64,000 nucleotides of DNA from an uncultured Dehalococcoidia bacterium (lineage in GTDB: Bacteria; Chloroflexota; Dehalococcoidia; Lucifugimonadales; UBA3495): positions 213,074-277,073 of the forward strand of contig CATOSK010000004.1 in NCBI GenBank assembly GCA_951812535.1. Reading direction: 5' to 3'. The notes below the pieces were generated by a model, which was not told the origin of the DNA, did no database searches, and saw only the letters and a program-made list of their open reading frames with translations. Within the stretch, counting starts at the first letter, position 1. Each line of letters starts with the position of its first letter. The translations under genes were made by a program, and so were the position numbers. This document shows positions 47,831 to 56,142 of this stretch, one piece after another.

Positions 47831-48364
47831 CTACTCCCGGACGAGGGCCCGGACGACATCCCGATACTGGCTGGAGATGTCTTCGCGGACGAGGTCTTCG
47901 GGCTTGGCCGCCACGGGATGTTGAATGATGGCCATGGGCAGGTCGGGCATTTTCTGAAGGCGGGTGAGCCTACGGCCGTAGTCGGCGAAGGAGTGGGTGA
48001 CGACGGTGAGGGACGGGATGCCGTGCCGTTCGAGAGCCATGCAATCGTGGACACTCCACGACGTGCAGGAGCCTCAATCCCCTACGGCGGCGATCACCGC
48101 ATCGACTTCATCGGTGAGCTTCTGCCCCAACTGAGGGCCCATCCCGCTGACGCTTTGCTTCCGGTAGTAGCGGAACTCCGCTTCAGGGAACTGGGCTCGG
48201 AGCTGGTCTTCCACCTGGCGGAGGATTACCTCGGCACGGTCCTTGGTGTTGTCGATTAAACCAACGACGCGGCCGTCGAGGGTGGTAGGCCGGGGAGCCA
48301 AGTTGTCCTGGCCGACGCGCTCATCAGCCGTGGGGTCGTAGACGGTTATGCGGCCAGCGGTCAT
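47831..48364 (-). CDS. UGSC-family selenoprotein with in-frame TGA (Sec)
   Basis: Two open segments on the same frame (48364-48077 and 48073-47831) are separated by one TGA at 48076-48074. Reading it as selenocysteine gives a 177-residue protein with Sec97 in the motif VGD-U-GSCTSW, the exact signature of the UGSC (seleno)protein family, in which the position is Sec or Cys. A hairpin typical of bacterial SECIS elements begins 6 bases after the codon. The ATG at 48364 follows GGGAGG. The Sec-x-x-Cys arrangement (U97, C100) suggests a redox function. The coding evidence on both sides of the TGA is good, so a pseudogene is unlikely. Confidence 0.9.
48040..48067 (-). promoter_or_regulatory. Bacterial SECIS hairpin
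   Basis: On the mRNA, UCGUGGA, a GUG loop and UCCACGA make a perfect 7-bp stem; a G-U pair and a UGCA/UGCA extension with one bulged base lengthen it. The apical G-containing loop starts 19 bases after the UGA, within the 16-37 base range expected for SelB recognition. The hairpin lies wholly inside the coding sequence, as it must in bacteria. Confidence 0.8.
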
Positions 48365-48964
48365 AGATGCCTCCCAATTCCTTCCATGCTCACGGCAGCC
48401 AAATCATTGGGCCAAGGATACCACAGGGGACGGAGCGAATGCCTTAGACTACGACAAAAGCGGGCATTTCAGGACAGTTGAGCGCAGAGGCAACCGGAGT
48501 CTTGTCCTGTAGTTGCCGGTTGGAGTCCGGTATTGTCGCGGCTGAATCAAGGAGAAGAAATTACTGTCGCATTCAGTTGCATTCCGTCGCATTGGGTCAG
48601 ATGGGTAAGGGCCAAGGTTCCGGCGAGAATAGTCATCACTTCCATATTTGCCTAGGAGAGTGGGGGTTGGAAAGGGGCGGGTGTCAGTGGGACACAGTCT
48701 ATCGCATGAGGGCCAGTTTGGTGGAACTTCCAGTGGACGGCCAATACGATACTGTGAGGAACAGACAACGGGGGTTTGGATTCCTGCCCCCGCCTACGCG
48801 GGAGCAGGCTCTGCGCAGCTTTCGCAACATACGAATGACGGAAGGACCGACGGAAGGACCGACGGGGAAGCGCTCTCAACGCGCGTGGTGACTGTTGGGC
48901 CGAGGGTTGGGATGGGCAAGGATATAATGCTGGGCCACGGCAGCGGTCGTGAGCGTCGGGTAGG
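48365..48964. other. Gene-free region between the selenoprotein and the MFS gene
   Basis: No convincing gene is present. There is an inverted repeat (CAACCGG near 48490 and CCGGTTG near 48520), a short tandem run of TGCATTC-like words near 48563-48595, a palindromic repeat at 48771-48817 and a GACGGAAGGACC duplication near 48837-48865. The minus-strand selenoprotein promoter should lie here but no clear -35/-10 pair was found. Confidence 0.5.
48771..48817. repeat. Palindromic intergenic repeat, long form
   Basis: The element contains TTTGGATTCCTGCCCCCGCC followed by TACGCGGGAGCAGGCTCTGCGC. The core CCCGCCTACGCGGG and the tail AGGCTCTGCGC match the copies at 8312 and 59563. Confidence 0.75.
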
Positions 48965-50755
48965 ATGGGCCGGAGCGAACGGACCGGGCGCCCCCGGAAA
49001 GACAGGCCAGGAAACGCCGGAGGAGAGGGCCAATTGGGAGCGGCGGAGGCAACGAGGATAAGGGACCTTCCCCGGGAGCAACGGGGGGTTATACGGGCCT
49101 GGTGCATGTACGACTGGGCCAATTCGGCGTTCGCCACGTCGGGCGTGGCGGCGATTTTCCCGGTTTACTTCGTCTTCCTGTTCAAAGAAGCGCTGGGGGA
49201 GAGCGGGACGTTCCTGGGGATAACCTTCACCAGCAGTTCCACCTGGAGCGTAGGGGTGGCGATTTCCACGATGATCGTTGCGTTGTCCAGCCCGGTTTTG
49301 GGCGTGATTTCGGACAGGATACCAATCAAGAAGGTATTGCTGCGAACATACATTTGCGCGGGGTCGCTTTTCACTGCACTGGCGTTCTTCTCGGCTTACA
49401 CTTCCCAGCCCTGGGCGTGGATGCTGGGGATGTTCACACTGGCGAACATCGGGTTTGCGGGTTCGCTGGTGTTCTACAACTCGTTCCTGCCTCACATTGG
49501 ACCCAGAACCCTGCTGGACGACATCAGCAGCCGGGGATTCGCCTACGGGTACGCGGGCGGAGGGTTGCTGTTACTCGTCCACCTGGGGTTGATCCTGGCG
49601 ACCCAGGGTTCCGACATAGCCGACCTGGTGACCCGGTTAGCCATTGTCTCCATTGGCGCCTGGTGGTTCGGGTGGAGCCTGTGGATAGTGAGAGTGTTGC
49701 CCGAACCTTCGGTGGTGAGGACCACAGGCAGCCTACCCGTGGTCGGCGCATTGGGGATGGGATTCCGGGAACTGGGAAACACATTAAGGGAGCTGTCCCG
49801 ATTCCGGGTGGCGATCAGGTACCTTTTTGCGTACGTGCTGTTCAACGACGGAATTCAGACGGTCCTGGCCATTGCAGGGGCTTTCGCGGCGGACACGCTG
49901 GGGATTCCGCTGGCGTTCAATATGGCGACCATCGTGATCATCCAACTGGTAGCGGTGCCGGGAGCGACGGGGTTCGGTTGGCTGGCGGACAAGATCACCA
50001 CGAAACGGGCGCTGGGAACCGCCCTGATCGGGTGGATCATCGTCATACTGTTCGGGATTGGAATCGCACCACTGGGGCCACAGGAGCACGAAGACTTTGA
50101 TTTCCAATTGGACTACCGGGACGGCTCCAGCGTTTATGTCGTTGCCGCAGCCCCGCATTTAGACGGCGGCGGCCGGGTGCTGAAATCCGAAGGGGACAGT
50201 TGGGAACTCAAGGAAGGAGCAATGTTCAGAAGTGAAACCGGGCCGGCCCTCCGGGATGCGGTGGCGGGGGAGCATGGAATCGGTTATACGCTTTCGTTCC
50301 GGGGCGGGCCGATGGATGGGGAATCGGCGGTTGGACCGGAGCATCCGTCCGTGCTGGGGAGGGGAGTGCTGGACTGGTGGCCGGGGTTGGTGAGGGACAC
50401 GGTGTGGCGGCCGCTGGGCCTGGATGCGGGCTACCAATGGCTGCTGCTCGGGGTTTCGGTAGGAGTCGTAATCGGGGGAAGCCAGGCATTGGCGCGGAGC
50501 CTGTTTGCCCAGATAACGCCGCAATCCCGGAGCGGGGAGTTCTTTTCCTTCTTCGGGTTCATGAGCCGGGCGTCGTCGGTGTTCGGGCCGATGATTTACG
50601 TTATTGCGACGGCGGTGTTCGACACACGGGTGGCGGTTACGGCCATCCTGTTGATCATCGTCGCGGGTACGATCCTCCTGAGGTGGGTGAACGTGGAGGA
50701 AGGGGCACGGGTCGCAGAGATGGAGAACCGGCGGGTCCAAGGAGGCCATCCTTAA
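48965..50755 (+). CDS. MFS transporter (UMF1/Atg22-like) with a large loop insert
   Basis: The 596-residue protein has about twelve membrane helices and the UMF1-family start AWCMYDWANSAFATSG (residues 45-60), plus the GFAYGYAGGGLLLLVHLGLI segment. Helices 1-10 end near residue 370. They are followed by a hydrophilic stretch of about 118 residues (371-488) with many Gly, Asp and Glu, then two more helices (490 onward, GVVIGGSQALARSLFAQ). The insert is probably exposed outside. The N-terminal 40 residues are polar and the start could be further in. The substrate is unknown; related transporters carry amino acids. Confidence 0.87.
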   Translation: MGRSERTGRPRKDRPGNAGGEGQLGAAEATRIRDLPREQRGVIRAWCMYDWANSAFATSGVAAIFPVYFVFLFKEALGESGTFLGITFTSSSTWSVGVAISTMIVALSSPVLGVISDRIPIKKVLLRTYICAGSLFTALAFFSAYTSQPWAWMLGMFTLANIGFAGSLVFYNSFLPHIGPRTLLDDISSRGFAYGYAGGGLLLLVHLGLILATQGSDIADLVTRLAIVSIGAWWFGWSLWIVRVLPEPSVVRTTGSLPVVGALGMGFRELGNTLRELSRFRVAIRYLFAYVLFNDGIQTVLAIAGAFAADTLGIPLAFNMATIVIIQLVAVPGATGFGWLADKITTKRALGTALIGWIIVILFGIGIAPLGPQEHEDFDFQLDYRDGSSVYVVAAAPHLDGGGRVLKSEGDSWELKEGAMFRSETGPALRDAVAGEHGIGYTLSFRGGPMDGESAVGPEHPSVLGRGVLDWWPGLVRDTVWRPLGLDAGYQWLLLGVSVGVVIGGSQALARSLFAQITPQSRSGEFFSFFGFMSRASSVFGPMIYVIATAVFDTRVAVTAILLIIVAGTILLRWVNVEEGARVAEMENRRVQGGHP

Positions 50756-50791
50756 CCGGAGCTGAAACCAGGGGAGGTTTGGGCAGGCCGG

Positions 50792-51670
50792 TCAGTCCTG
50801 GCCGTACCAGTCCGGGTGGACGGCCTGCAGGCCGAGCTGAGGCCAGGCGCAGGGGGCGCCGCATTTTTCCAAGCGTTCTTCCAGAGGGAGGGCGTCGTCC
50901 CAGTGATAGGCGATGATGCGGCGGCCGGTCCAGCCGGAAGCGTCGTCGGAAGCGACCCAGACGACGGGGGACTGCATGACTTCAGGCTGGATGAGGGTGC
51001 GGGGGCTGGTGCCGCCGGGCGGTATCACCATGTTGGTGGCGGTGGCACCCCCGGGGGTTACTACGTTGGCGGTGACGCCGGTGCCCTCGAGGTCCTGGGC
51101 CATGATGGCGACGAGGGCTTCGTGGCCGGCCTTGGAGGGGCCGTAGGGAGCGCCGCCCTTGCGCCACATGGTGTCCATGCTGGTGGTGACGCTGATGATG
51201 CGGCCGTGGCCCTGCTGGACCATGTGGGGGGCGACGGCGTGGGACATGATGAAGGGGCCGCTGAGGTTGACGGCGATGACACGGAGCCAGCCGGCGGGGT
51301 CGATGTCCCAGAAGTCGGTGCGGCGACCGGAGACATCGGGGGAGGTGAATCCGCCGGAGCGGAGGTTGATTCCGGCGTTGTTGACGAGGATGTGGAGTCC
51401 TCCCATCTCTTCGATGGTGCGTTGGACGGCCTGGTCGACGGATTCCGGTTCGGTGACGTCGGCGATGATGGGCAGGACGGCATCGTCGCCGCCGATCTCG
51501 CGCATATCGTTGGCGGTCTGGTCGAGCCAGTCGTCGTTTATGTCAAGCATGGCGACGCGGGCGCCGGCGCGAACGAGTCCGGTGGTGATGGAGCGTCCCA
51601 TGCCGATGGGGCTGGCGGCTCCGGTGACGATGGCGACTTTTCCTTCGAGGGGACGGGACGAGGTGGTCAT
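50792..51670 (-). CDS. Short-chain dehydrogenase/reductase
   Basis: This 292-residue SDR has the Rossmann fold with the cofactor loop TGAASPIGMGRSI, the NNAGIN stabilising motif and the catalytic tetrad elements: Ser in SVTTSMDTM and Tyr-x3-Lys in YGPSKAGHEAL. The acidic residue after the second beta strand (MLDIND) suggests NAD rather than NADP. The ATG at 51670 follows GGAG; a TTG 15 bases upstream is less likely. The gene is convergent with the MFS gene. The substrate is unknown. Confidence 0.93.
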   Translation of the reverse strand: MTTSSRPLEGKVAIVTGAASPIGMGRSITTGLVRAGARVAMLDINDDWLDQTANDMREIGGDDAVLPIIADVTEPESVDQAVQRTIEEMGGLHILVNNAGINLRSGGFTSPDVSGRRTDFWDIDPAGWLRVIAVNLSGPFIMSHAVAPHMVQQGHGRIISVTTSMDTMWRKGGAPYGPSKAGHEALVAIMAQDLEGTGVTANVVTPGGATATNMVIPPGGTSPRTLIQPEVMQSPVVWVASDDASGWTGRRIIAYHWDDALPLEERLEKCGAPCAWPQLGLQAVHPDWYGQD

Positions 51671-52045
51671 GGTTGCGCTCCACAATTTAGTGCAAGGTGT
51701 TGCGGGTCAGGGGTGATTATACGGTGAGCTGGAGGCAGTAACAACGCTGGTTGACGGCCGCGGCAAATGGTCCGACTTCCGGCTTCCCAGAGGTTCCAAG
51801 CGGGATGCTCAACGACAAATCCAAGGACTGACAGACGCAGTAACGTCGAAATGCAACTATTGCGTTCTGTCCAGGAAGGGTATCGGGTTGCGGCACCACC
51901 ATGAAGGTGTGAGCCCAACAAACCGGTCCCGATTCCACGGTTGAAGGGGGGCCGGGGCGTCTATATACTCGGCTTGGGACGAGGGCGGCGGGAGCAGGGG
52001 AGGGTTTGCCTGGGTTGGCGTTCCAGAGGGGGAGGGATTTACGGG

Positions 52046-52318
52046 GATCTGGGTCCCCGCCTACGCGGGGATGACGGAAAGAAGGGTTTGCTCCGGTTGC
52101 CGTTCTTGAGGGGACGTTTTACCGGGGTCTGGGTCCCCGCCTGCGCGGGGATGACGGAAAGAAGGGTTTGCTCCGGTTGCCGTTCTTGAGGGGACGTTTT
52201 ACCGGGGTCTGGGTCCCTGCCTACGCGGGGATGACGGAAAGAAGGGTTTGCTCCGGTTGCCGTTCTTGAGGGGAGGTCTTACCGGGGTCTGGGTCCCCGC
52301 CTGCGCGGGGATGACGGG
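52046..52318. repeat. Tandem array of an 80-bp unit with palindromic cores
   Basis: Four copies of the palindrome GGGTCCCCGCCTNCGCGGGG plus ATGACGG start at 52051, 52131, 52211 and 52291, exactly 80 bases apart. The intervening sequence is nearly identical (AAGAAGGGTTTGCTCCGGTT, then GCCGTTCTTGAGGGGACGTT). This is a tandem duplication of one palindromic element with its flank. The same flank occurs once more at about 59625-59680. The rest of the 51671-52599 gap holds one further single repeat and no gene. Confidence 0.9.
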
Positions 52319-52405
52319 AGAGATGGCGGATGGGGGTCGCGTTCCTGTGGCAGAACGGCGGCAGGGAGGGGTTGCCCCACGGTAGCGCTCTGGCGAAGTT
52401 TTTGC

Positions 52406-52440
52406 GGGGGTCTGGATTCCCGCCTGCGCGGGAATGACGG
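52406..52440. repeat. Palindromic intergenic repeat, short form
   Basis: GGGGGTCTGGATTCCCGCC followed by TGCGCGGGAATGACGG, a hairpin of the type TTCCCGCC/GGCGGGAA. The neighbouring sequence to 52500 contains degenerate GGGAATGACGGG pieces. Confidence 0.85.
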
Positions 52441-52599
52441 AAGAGGGGAGCGGGTATGACGGGAGGGGAGCGGGTATGACGTTCCTGCACGGGAATGACG
52501 GGGGAGAGGGTAGGCAAGGGGGTGGAGTTCTCGAGGGACAGGGGATGGATCCCTGCCTCCGATGGAACGACGATGGGATATATTTCAGATGGAGGGGCG

Positions 52600-53652
52600 A
52601 TGCGGTTTGGTCACTTTTTCTATCCGATGAAGTTTGATGACTCCCGAGATGAGGCGGAAATCCAGGGATGCCTGGCGGAGGCGGAACTGGTGGAGGAGCT
52701 GGGATTTGACGCCATCTGGATAGCGGAGCATTACTTCACCGGGGAGTGCGTCTACGGCGACCCGCTGGTTTTCGCCAGCGCGGTGGCGATGAAGACGCAG
52801 CGGGTGGACATCGGGTTCGGCATCCTGGAGCTGCCGCTGCACAATCCGGTGCGGGTGGCGATCCAAACGGCGCTGCTGGACAACCTGTGCCAGGGGAGGC
52901 TGATCGTCGGGACGGCCAAGGGTTCGAACTACAACGCCTACGAGTACATCGGGTTCGGGTCGAATCCGGACCTGGGGGTAGAGCAGCTGGAGGAAGCCGA
53001 GGAACTGCTGGTGAAGGCGTGGACGACGGACAACGTGGAATTCGAGGGGAAGCACTACAAGGCGGCGTTTCCTTCGGTGCGGCCGCGTCCCTACCAGAAG
53101 CCGCATCCGAGGCTGGCGCGGGCGTGCCTGGACGAGGGGTCGATACGGGCGATGGGGAAGATCGGGCGTCCGGTGCTGCTGCGGGGGCGGTCTACGAACG
53201 CGACGGGGGAGGCAATCCGGGTGTACCGGGAGGCGATGGAGGAAGCCGGGTTCGAGGAGGAGGCTATCGAGGCCAACCTGGACCAGATCTGGGTGTGGCG
53301 GGAGATGCACCTGGCGGACACGGACGAGGAGGCCCTGGAGGAGTTTCTCGGGGCGCAGCTGGAGGCGTACAAGAGCATGGAGCACTACCGGACACGATGG
53401 AATCCGCCGGAGTATTCGATGGACCGGCAGGCCCCGCCGATGGGGCCGGAGGGCTATGCGGCGCATCCTGATCCCGGGGCGGCGGAGAGTATTGTGGGCA
53501 GTCCGAGGCGGGTGGCGGAGCAGCTGGAGCAAATGCGGGAGGTTGGCATCCGAAACCTGATGCTGACGAACCGGGGATTGATGTCGGCGGAGAAGACGGA
53601 GAGGTCGCTGCGCCTGTTGAGCGAGGAGGTTATGTGGAGGTTTCGGGGGTGA
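52600..53652 (+). CDS. Luciferase-like (LLM) flavin-dependent oxidoreductase 2
   Basis: The 350-residue product belongs to the luciferase-like family. It has MRFGHFFYPMKFDDSR, LGFDAIWIAEHYFTGE, GFGILELPLHNPVRVAIQTA and QGRLIVGTAKGSNYNAYEYIG. The ATG at 52600 follows GGAGGGG; a longer reading from 52495 runs into repeat sequence and was rejected. It is distant from the protein at 45162 and so is not a recent duplicate. The substrate is unknown. Confidence 0.93.
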   Translation: MRFGHFFYPMKFDDSRDEAEIQGCLAEAELVEELGFDAIWIAEHYFTGECVYGDPLVFASAVAMKTQRVDIGFGILELPLHNPVRVAIQTALLDNLCQGRLIVGTAKGSNYNAYEYIGFGSNPDLGVEQLEEAEELLVKAWTTDNVEFEGKHYKAAFPSVRPRPYQKPHPRLARACLDEGSIRAMGKIGRPVLLRGRSTNATGEAIRVYREAMEEAGFEEEAIEANLDQIWVWREMHLADTDEEALEEFLGAQLEAYKSMEHYRTRWNPPEYSMDRQAPPMGPEGYAAHPDPGAAESIVGSPRRVAEQLEQMREVGIRNLMLTNRGLMSAEKTERSLRLLSEEVMWRFRG

Positions 53653-53793
53653 GGGGGATTGCGGGTTGGTGAGGGAGTAACAGAGGGTGGGGCGACCTCT
53701 GCACGGAGACTTTGGGGTTTCAAGGAGTTTTGTTGCAGGTGTTTGACTATTGCTACCAAGCCACAGGGACTTGGTCTGGGGAGATTGGCCAAC

Positions 53794-54726
53794 GTGGGCG
53801 CAACTAACGACCGGCAAGATGGAATCAACAGAGATAAACCGGAGTCGCACGGATTCGTGCGATTGGGGGACATCCTCCGCCAGATGATGGCGCACGGTCT
53901 TCCAGGGCAAACCGATATCCATACCGGATTCCAAGACTTGGACATGTTGCTCGGTGGGTTGCAGCGGTCCAGCCTCGTCGTTCTAGGGGCATTGAACGGG
54001 ATGGGAAAGAGCGCATTGGCGACCAACATCGCAGTCAACGTTGCCCGCGGCGGAGGGGCAGTTGGGATTTTCGACCTGGGTATGAACCGCCAACAATTGG
54101 CGATACGGCTCCTTGCGGCCGAAGCTGGAGTGGACGCACAACGAATTAGCTTGGGCTTGTACACAGAGGCCGAGGAAGCGTTGATCGTCAAAGCGGTCGG
54201 TGAACTGCGAGGCATGCGTTTATACACTGACCATCCGCCGTTAACCAACATTGTTGACATACATGATACCTCCCGGGAAATTGCGGGCCAAGATAGGTTG
54301 GATCTGCTGGTCGTGGACTACCTGCAGGCAATCAGATCGCAGCAGGGTATGCTGAGTGGCAGCAACCGAGCGCAGGAAATCGGTTCGATTACCCGCGCAT
54401 TGCGGGGTATTTGCGCAGAATTGGACGTTCCCATAATTGTGTGCTCACAGCTGAGCCGGTCAGTGAGCAACCGGCCAGAACGCCGCCCTGTGCTCACCGA
54501 CCTTCGTGACAGTGGTAGCATAGAGGAGGATGCGGATATCGTTTTATTTATCCACCGTGAAGATGCCCTTTACTCTGAAGAAGATTGGGACAAAGTGTTC
54601 CCAGGCCACCCCTATCCCCGCGGAGCAGCAGAGATTATCGTAGCCAAGAATCGTCATGGCCCCACAGGCAGCGTGATGTTGCGTTTCCGGGACAATTGCA
54701 TGCGGTTTGAGTCCCGGGAAACCTGA
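53794..54726 (+). CDS. Stand-alone DnaB C-terminal helicase-like domain, catalytic Glu missing
   Basis: The product covers only the linker and RecA-like C-terminal part of replicative helicase DnaB; the N-terminal primase-binding domain is absent. With a GTG start at 53794 (310 residues; GGGGAG lies 10 bases upstream) the Walker A motif is GALNGMGKS (residues 65-73) and Walker B is LLVVDYLQAI with Asp175. DNA-binding and trans-acting segments (CSQLSRSVSNRPE, SGSIEEDADIVLFIHRE, KNRHGPTGSV) are kept. The motif that is normally FSLEM reads FDLGM, so the catalytic glutamate is Gly96. Base composition is less GC-rich than the flanking genes. It is probably a degenerate or repurposed paralogue. Confidence 0.82.
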   Translation: MGATNDRQDGINRDKPESHGFVRLGDILRQMMAHGLPGQTDIHTGFQDLDMLLGGLQRSSLVVLGALNGMGKSALATNIAVNVARGGGAVGIFDLGMNRQQLAIRLLAAEAGVDAQRISLGLYTEAEEALIVKAVGELRGMRLYTDHPPLTNIVDIHDTSREIAGQDRLDLLVVDYLQAIRSQQGMLSGSNRAQEIGSITRALRGICAELDVPIIVCSQLSRSVSNRPERRPVLTDLRDSGSIEEDADIVLFIHREDALYSEEDWDKVFPGHPYPRGAAEIIVAKNRHGPTGSVMLRFRDNCMRFESRET

Positions 54727-54893
54727 AGGGTAGAGCATAAACGACAATAGAATGCGTCAATATTTGGAGGCTTGGCGTGTGCGTTAGGGAAATTAGGGGT
54801 TTGAAGCGAAGTGGCAATTAGGAAGAATAGGAGACAATTGACAGTCAAAAGGTGTTCGGTTTGGGCAAAGCGGCGGCGGTTGGAGCGGTCCAC

Positions 54894-54930
54894 GGGGGTC
54901 TGGATTCCCGTCTGCGCGGGAATGACGAGG
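54894..54930. repeat. Palindromic intergenic repeat, short form
   Basis: GGGGGTCTGGATTCCCG followed by TCTGCGCGGGAATGACG. It is the only recognisable element in the gene-free stretch 54727-55246; nearby GGGAATGACGGG at about 54938 is a partial copy. Confidence 0.85.
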
Positions 54931-55246
54931 GGACTCGGGAATGACGGGAGGGGATTGGGGATTAGTGGGATGTTTTGATAGGGGGAGTGGCAGGACAGCG
55001 GAGAATATTGGGGCAGGAATGATTGAGGAACAGAGACTGGGGGCGACACCCTGGTCCGACCAGCCCAACTTTCCGGTAGGCGGGCAACGATGTAAAATTG
55101 GGAAATCATCGCAACTCGCGAGGGCCGCGAAACGAGGCCAATAACCGCCTGCCGGGTGATGGGCTTAACCGACGATCCCGGACAGGGGGGCGACGCAACC
55201 AAAGCGGGGGCTCAATTTTTGGTTCACAGGTGGAGGAGGCAGCTTT

Positions 55247-55486
55247 ATGGAGGTTGTGACCCGCAAACTAGATGACCGCCTGACCTTGCAGATTCCCCAG
55301 AACTTTGCCTCGGAACTTGGGTTTGAACCCGGTACGGAGGTGTCGGTGACGACCCTTGGAGGAACGATAATTATCCGTCCGGCAAGGCAGCCCAACCTGC
55401 TGGATAAACTTCTCGAACAGGTGGACGAGTCCAACCTTCACGGTGAGACTTCAACGGGGCCGGCCTCCGGAAGAGAGGAATGGTAG
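55247..55486 (+). CDS. MazE/AbrB-like antitoxin
   Basis: This 79-residue protein has the SpoVT-AbrB swapped-hairpin pattern: KLDDRLTLQIPQNFASELGF, then PGTEVSVTTLGGTIIIRPAR. The C-terminal 25 residues are acidic and would bind and neutralise the toxin. The downstream toxin ATG overlaps its stop by 7 bases, which gives translational coupling and is typical of mazEF pairs. Antitoxins of this type usually repress their own promoter. Confidence 0.88.
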   Translation: MEVVTRKLDDRLTLQIPQNFASELGFEPGTEVSVTTLGGTIIIRPARQPNLLDKLLEQVDESNLHGETSTGPASGREEW

Positions 55487-55839
55487 CCGACAACACTTCG
55501 GCGCCAAAAAGGGGCGATGCGATTTACCTGGATTTCGATCCACAAGCGGGGCGCGAACAAGCAGGACGGCGCCCCTCTTTGGTGCTTTCCCCCCGCGCAT
55601 ACAACAGCAAGGTGGGGTTGGCAATAGTTTGCCCGATTACGACACAGGCGAAGGGATACCCGTTCGAGGTCAACATACCGGAAGGGCTGGGCGTACACGG
55701 AGTAGTCCTGGCAGACCATGTGAAGAGCCTGGACTGGAAAAGCAGGAACGGCAAGGTTGATTGCCAACTTCCCGACTACGTGGTCGAAGACGTCCTCCAA
55801 ATGCTAAACACGCTCACCGGGCCAGTCGCGAGTCCATAG
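55480..55839 (+). CDS. MazF/PemK-family toxin
   Basis: The 119-residue product starts PKRGDAIYLDFDPQAGREQAG, the MazF signature in which the conserved Arg and Asp are part of the mRNA interferase site. It also has RPSLVLSPRAYN and VCPITTQAKGYPFEV. It is presumed to be a sequence-specific endoribonuclease held in check by the preceding gene product. The pair lies between repeats and next to a DnaB-like fragment, a setting typical of mobile or accessory DNA. Confidence 0.92.
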   Translation: MVADNTSAPKRGDAIYLDFDPQAGREQAGRRPSLVLSPRAYNSKVGLAIVCPITTQAKGYPFEVNIPEGLGVHGVVLADHVKSLDWKSRNGKVDCQLPDYVVEDVLQMLNTLTGPVASP

Positions 55840-56010
55840 CGAATAGATAAACGGACATCCGCAAATTGAACCAGGCGCGACCTTGGCGGCTGTTTCCCCC
55901 GTTTCGAATGAAACCACCTTCGCACCAAGTTCGCGGGCTTTCAGACCGAGCAGGACAACCCACATCTGAGGGGATGATTGGGTAGGACGGGCAGCGTTCC
56001 AGGGATTGAC

Positions 56011-56046
56011 GGGGGTCTGGATTCCCGCCTGCGCGGGAATGACGGG
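56011..56046. repeat. Palindromic intergenic repeat, short form
   Basis: GGGGGTCTGGATTCCCGCC followed by TGCGCGGGAATGACGG, identical in its core to the copy at 52406. It is the only feature in the 303-base gap 55840-56142. Confidence 0.85.
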
Positions 56047-56142
56047 AGGGGGTTGGCGAATAACGGAAGGATTAACAAGCGGAAGGTAAGGGTTATCCCA
56101 GGGGTTTTTGGATAGTCGGTCAGAGAGGAAAGGAGCAGCATT

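Noticed and set aside
47818..48054. N-terminal extension of the partner protein overlapping the selenoprotein gene
   Set aside because: The extra 79 residues are Ser/Pro-rich, resemble an out-of-frame reading of the selenoprotein gene, and have no ribosome site.
47831..48364. Broken gene or pseudogene with an internal stop
   Set aside because: The internal stop is TGA inside the exact UGSC motif with a SECIS hairpin at the right distance, so selenocysteine is the better explanation.
48478..49061. Overlapping open frames of about 137 residues
   Set aside because: They are composed of repeat-derived and low-complexity sequence with no family resemblance and no good ribosome site.
52046..52318. 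CRISPR-like array with regular 80-base spacing
   Set aside because: The sequences between the palindromes are nearly identical, so there are no unique spacers, and no cas genes are present.
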